DNA of 64,000 nucleotides from NCBI RefSeq assembly GCF_014905555.1, contig NZ_BNGS01000003.1:186001-250000 (forward strand). The letters are read 5' to 3'. Origin of the DNA: Streptomyces sp. Y2F8-2. GTDB taxonomy: Bacteria > Actinomycetota > Actinomycetes > Streptomycetales > Streptomycetaceae. Below, piece by piece: positions 61,706 to 64,000 of this stretch. A program made the translations under genes and the position numbers. The notes below the pieces were generated by a model. That model saw nothing but the letters and a program-made list of their open reading frames with translations, was not told the origin of the DNA and did no database searches. Position 1 is the first letter of the stretch, and the number at the start of each line of letters is the position of its first letter.

Positions 61706-61836
61706 AGTCCATTGTTAACGGAGTTTGAACGAGGTGGGGGGTGGGCTGCGTCACGCCGGGGGAGCGCAGAGCGCGATCCGGCCGGTGGAGCGCTGGCCGG
61801 CAAGTGATCACCGAGATGGCTGATTGTCGACCTCCG

Positions 61837-61928
61837 CTTCGGCCTGTGCCTTCGGCCTGTGCCTTCGGCCTGTGCCTTCGGCCTGTGCCTTCGGCCTGTG
61901 CCTTCGGCCTGTGCCCTTCAATCTGTGC
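61837..61928 (+). repeat. 13-base tandem array upstream of glmS
   Basis: Six perfect copies of CTTCGGCCTGTGC (61837-61914) and a decayed seventh to 61928. The period is not a multiple of three, so it is not coding. It ends about 100 bases before the glmS start. It is too short and uninterrupted to be a CRISPR array. Confidence 0.95.
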
Positions 61929-62012
61929 CTTCGGGCCCGTCCGGCGTTCGTACCCCGGTGGGAATTTCCGATTTCGGGCACGCGAGGGCGGGTATCGGCG
62001 GGCGTCGGACCG

Positions 62013-62018
62013 TAGGCT
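62013..62018 (+). promoter_or_regulatory. Probable -10 box for a leaderless glmS mRNA
   Basis: TAGGCT (62013-62018) lies 7 bases before the glmS ATG, and no ribosome-binding site is visible between. That spacing places the transcription start at or next to the ATG. There is no good -35, which is common in Streptomyces. Confidence 0.5.
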
Positions 62019-62025
62019 GCGGATC

Positions 62026-63873
62026 ATGTGCGGAATCGTGGGTTACGTGGGATCGCAGTCGGCACTCGACGTCGTGATGGCCGGGCTGAAGCGGCTGGAG
62101 TACCGGGGCTACGACTCGGCGGGCGTCGCCGTGCTCGCGGACGGCGGGCTGGCCGCCGCGAAGAAGGCCGGGAAGCTGGTCAACCTGGAGAAGGAGCTGG
62201 TCGACCGGCCGCTGCCGACCGGCACCACCGGTATCGGGCACACCCGGTGGGCCACCCACGGCGCGCCGAACGACCCCAACGCGCACCCGCACCTCGACAA
62301 CGCGGGCCGTGTCGCCGTCGTCCACAACGGGATCATCGAGAACTTCGCGCTGCTGCGCGCCGAGCTGGAGGAACGGGGCCACACCCTCACCTCCGAGACG
62401 GACACCGAGGTCGTCGCGCATCTGCTCGCCGAGGAGTTCTCCGCGACCGCGGACCTCGCGGAGTCGATGCGGCTGGTGTGCCGCCGCCTGGAGGGCGCGT
62501 TCACCCTGGTCGCGGTGCACGCCGACGAGCCCGACGTGGTGGTGGGCGCGCGACGCAACTCGCCGCTGGTCGTGGGCGTCGGCGAGGGCGAGGCCTTCCT
62601 CGCCTCGGACGTCGCCGCGTTCATCGCCCACACCCGGTCCGCGATCGAGCTGGGCCAGGACCAGGTGGTGGAACTGCGCCGCGACGGCGTCACGGTCACC
62701 GGCTTCGACGGCCGGCCCGCCGACGTGCACTCGTACCACGTCGACTGGGACGCCTCGGCCGCCGAGAAGGGCGGCTACGACTACTTCATGCTCAAGGAGA
62801 TCGCCGAGCAGCCCAAGGCGGTCGCCGACACGCTCCTCGGCCGTATCGACGCGGCTGGTTCGCTGCGCCTGGACGAGCTGCGCATCTCGCCCGCCGAACT
62901 GCGCGAGGTCGACAAGGTGGTGATCGTGGCCTGCGGGACCGCCTTCCACGCCGGGCTGATCGCCAAGTACGCCATCGAGCACTGGACGCGGATCCCCTGC
63001 GAGGTCGAACTGGCCAGCGAGTTCCGTTACCGGGACCCCATCCTCGACCCGCGCACCCTGGTCATCGCCATCTCCCAGTCCGGCGAGACCATGGACACCC
63101 TGATGGCCCTGCGGCACGCCCGCGAGCAGGGCTCCAAGGTGCTGGCGATCTGCAACACCAACGGCTCGACGATTCCCAGGGAGTCGGACGCGGTCCTGTA
63201 CACGCACGCGGGGCCGGAAGTCGCGGTGGCCTCCACGAAGGCGTTCCTGACGCAGCTCGTCGCCTGCTACCTGGTGGCCCTGTATCTGGGCCAGGTGCGC
63301 GGCACCAAATGGGGCGACGAGATCCACGTCGTCATCCGCGATCTGTCGAAGATCTCCGACGAGGTCGAGCGGGTCCTGGAGACCATGGAGCCGGTACGCC
63401 GGCTGGCGCGTTCCCTCGCCGACAAGAACACGGTGCTGTTCCTCGGACGGCACGTCGGCTACCCGGTCGCCCTGGAAGGCGCCCTCAAGCTCAAGGAACT
63501 GGCGTACATGCACGCCGAGGGCTTCGCCGCGGGGGAGCTGAAGCACGGGCCGATCGCGCTGATCGAGCAGGACCTGCCGGTGGTCGTGGTGGTGCCCTCG
63601 CCGCGCGGACGCTCGGTCCTGCACGACAAGATCGTCTCCAACATCCAGGAGATCCGGGCGCGGGGTGCGCGCACGATCGTGATCGCGGAGGAGGGCGACG
63701 AGGCGGTCGTCCCGTACGCCGACCACCTGATCAGCATCCCGGCGACCCCTACCCTGCTCCAGCCGCTGGTCGCGACGGTGCCGTTGCAGGTCTTCGCGTG
63801 CGAGCTGGCGACCGCCCGGGGCAACGAGGTGGACCAGCCGCGGAACCTGGCGAAGTCCGTCACGGTGGAGTAG
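62026..63873 (+). CDS. glmS: Glutamine-fructose-6-phosphate aminotransferase (isomerizing)
   Basis: Makes glucosamine-6-phosphate, the entry to cell-wall amino sugars. 615 residues from the ATG at 62026 (MCGIVGYVGSQSA). Cys2 is the glutamine-hydrolysing nucleophile. The glutaminase domain (about 1-230) has GIGHTRWATHG and HNGIIEN. Two SIS sugar-isomerase domains follow (VACGTAFHAG, ISQSGETMDT, STKAFLTQ, FLGRHVGYP). Ends NLAKSVTVE, the family C-terminus. The open frame upstream is the repeat array. Confidence 0.97.
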   Translation: MCGIVGYVGSQSALDVVMAGLKRLEYRGYDSAGVAVLADGGLAAAKKAGKLVNLEKELVDRPLPTGTTGIGHTRWATHGAPNDPNAHPHLDNAGRVAVVHNGIIENFALLRAELEERGHTLTSETDTEVVAHLLAEEFSATADLAESMRLVCRRLEGAFTLVAVHADEPDVVVGARRNSPLVVGVGEGEAFLASDVAAFIAHTRSAIELGQDQVVELRRDGVTVTGFDGRPADVHSYHVDWDASAAEKGGYDYFMLKEIAEQPKAVADTLLGRIDAAGSLRLDELRISPAELREVDKVVIVACGTAFHAGLIAKYAIEHWTRIPCEVELASEFRYRDPILDPRTLVIAISQSGETMDTLMALRHAREQGSKVLAICNTNGSTIPRESDAVLYTHAGPEVAVASTKAFLTQLVACYLVALYLGQVRGTKWGDEIHVVIRDLSKISDEVERVLETMEPVRRLARSLADKNTVLFLGRHVGYPVALEGALKLKELAYMHAEGFAAGELKHGPIALIEQDLPVVVVVPSPRGRSVLHDKIVSNIQEIRARGARTIVIAEEGDEAVVPYADHLISIPATPTLLQPLVATVPLQVFACELATARGNEVDQPRNLAKSVTVE

Positions 63874-63886
63874 GGGGCGTCCGGCA

Positions 63887-63913
63887 CCCGGGCCCGGACG
63901 GCGCGGGCCCGGG
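63887..63913. terminator. Terminator between glmS and the last gene
   Basis: 10-base stem (63887-63896 and 63904-63913, CCCGGGCCCG and its complement) with a 7-base loop, 13 bases after glmS. It lies between converging genes and can serve both. Confidence 0.65.
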
Positions 63914-63924
63914 CGGCACGGGGG

Positions 63925-64000
63925 TCAGCCGCGGGGGAGCTTGGCGCGGCGGTACGCCCGGAGGGTGTAGCGGATCAGCACCGCGGCCGGCAGGACCGCT
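63925..64000 (-). CDS. 3' end of an unidentified gene, cut by the window edge
   Basis: The last 24 codons and the TGA (63925-63927) of a minus-strand frame read ...AVLIRYTLRAYRRAKLPRG. A hydrophobic turn followed by a basic end would suit a membrane protein. Too little to identify. Confidence 0.4.
   Translation of the reverse strand, partial: AVLPAAVLIRYTLRAYRRAKLPRG

Larger units (their letters stand above)
61706..62025. other. Divergent region between coaA and glmS
   Basis: 320 bases without a supported gene. It contains the 13-base tandem array (61837-61928) and a probable glmS -10 box just before the start. A small open frame across the array only reflects the repeat. Confidence 0.6.

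Noticed and set aside
61837..61928. CRISPR array
   Set aside because: The 13-base units are directly adjacent, with no spacers and no cas genes.

Overview
The window is a stretch of Streptomyces chromosome (strand + as given). The evidence is the very high G+C, frequent GTG/TTG starts, and the gene order rpoB-rpoC, rpsL-rpsG-fusA-tuf, S10/spc operon, secY-adk-map-infA-rpmJ-rpsM-rpsK-rpoA-rplQ-truA, then rplM-rpsI-glmM-coaA-glmS. The ribosomal proteins, RpoB, RpoC and EF-Tu match Streptomyces proteins in length and sequence as far as I can recall them. I saw no tRNA, rRNA, CRISPR array or insertion sequence. rpsD is not between rpsK and rpoA, which I recall as the Streptomyces arrangement.

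Layout. 1-946: spacer, repeats and promoter ahead of rpoB. 947-8432: rpoB and rpoC, separated by a strong hairpin. 8502-15925 (minus strand): an accessory block between rpoC and rpsL. It holds a CRP-family regulator followed by a tightly packed five-gene operon: class III nucleotide-cyclase-like protein, degenerate P-loop/HEAT-like protein, SPFH/Band-7-like protein, DUF5706 (Pycsar-effector-type) membrane protein, and M48 metalloprotease. 16271-20936: str operon, with its own promoter and a tuf terminator. 21041-28361: accessory genes, including a Tat lipoprotein hydrolase, a DUF6247 protein, a winged-helix protein, an anti-sigma-type ATPase next to an XRE/DUF397 pair, and an Ig-repeat membrane protein. 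28530-38933: S10-spc ribosomal operon. 39185-46784: secY to truA. 46965-55581: a seven-gene surface-glycan cluster. 55806-56681: an anchored secreted protein. 56998-63873: rplM-rpsI, glmM, DUF389 protein, coaA and glmS. 63925-64000: the 3' end of an unidentified minus-strand gene.

The part most likely to be new is 8502-15925. A cyclase-domain protein and a P-loop/HEAT protein, encoded by overlapping genes, share a 26-residue glycine-rich motif. It is C-terminal in one and N-terminal in the other, the arrangement known for amyloid-type signalling pairs. The cyclase keeps its main catalytic residues. The adjacent CRP-family regulator keeps the cyclic-nucleotide pocket and the Arg-Glu...Arg recognition helix that reads TGTGA. 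A near-consensus CRP box (TGTGA-N6-GCACA) lies between regulator and operon. Together these suggest a self-regulated cyclic-nucleotide signalling or defence system with a membrane effector and a membrane protease. Function is inferred, not shown.

The rest is core machinery (RNA polymerase, ribosome, translocon, translation factors) and cell-wall precursor synthesis (glmM, glmS) with coenzyme A synthesis (coaA). Shared leader hairpins ahead of rpsL and rpsJ, and a possible pair of alternative structures ahead of tuf, may be regulatory.
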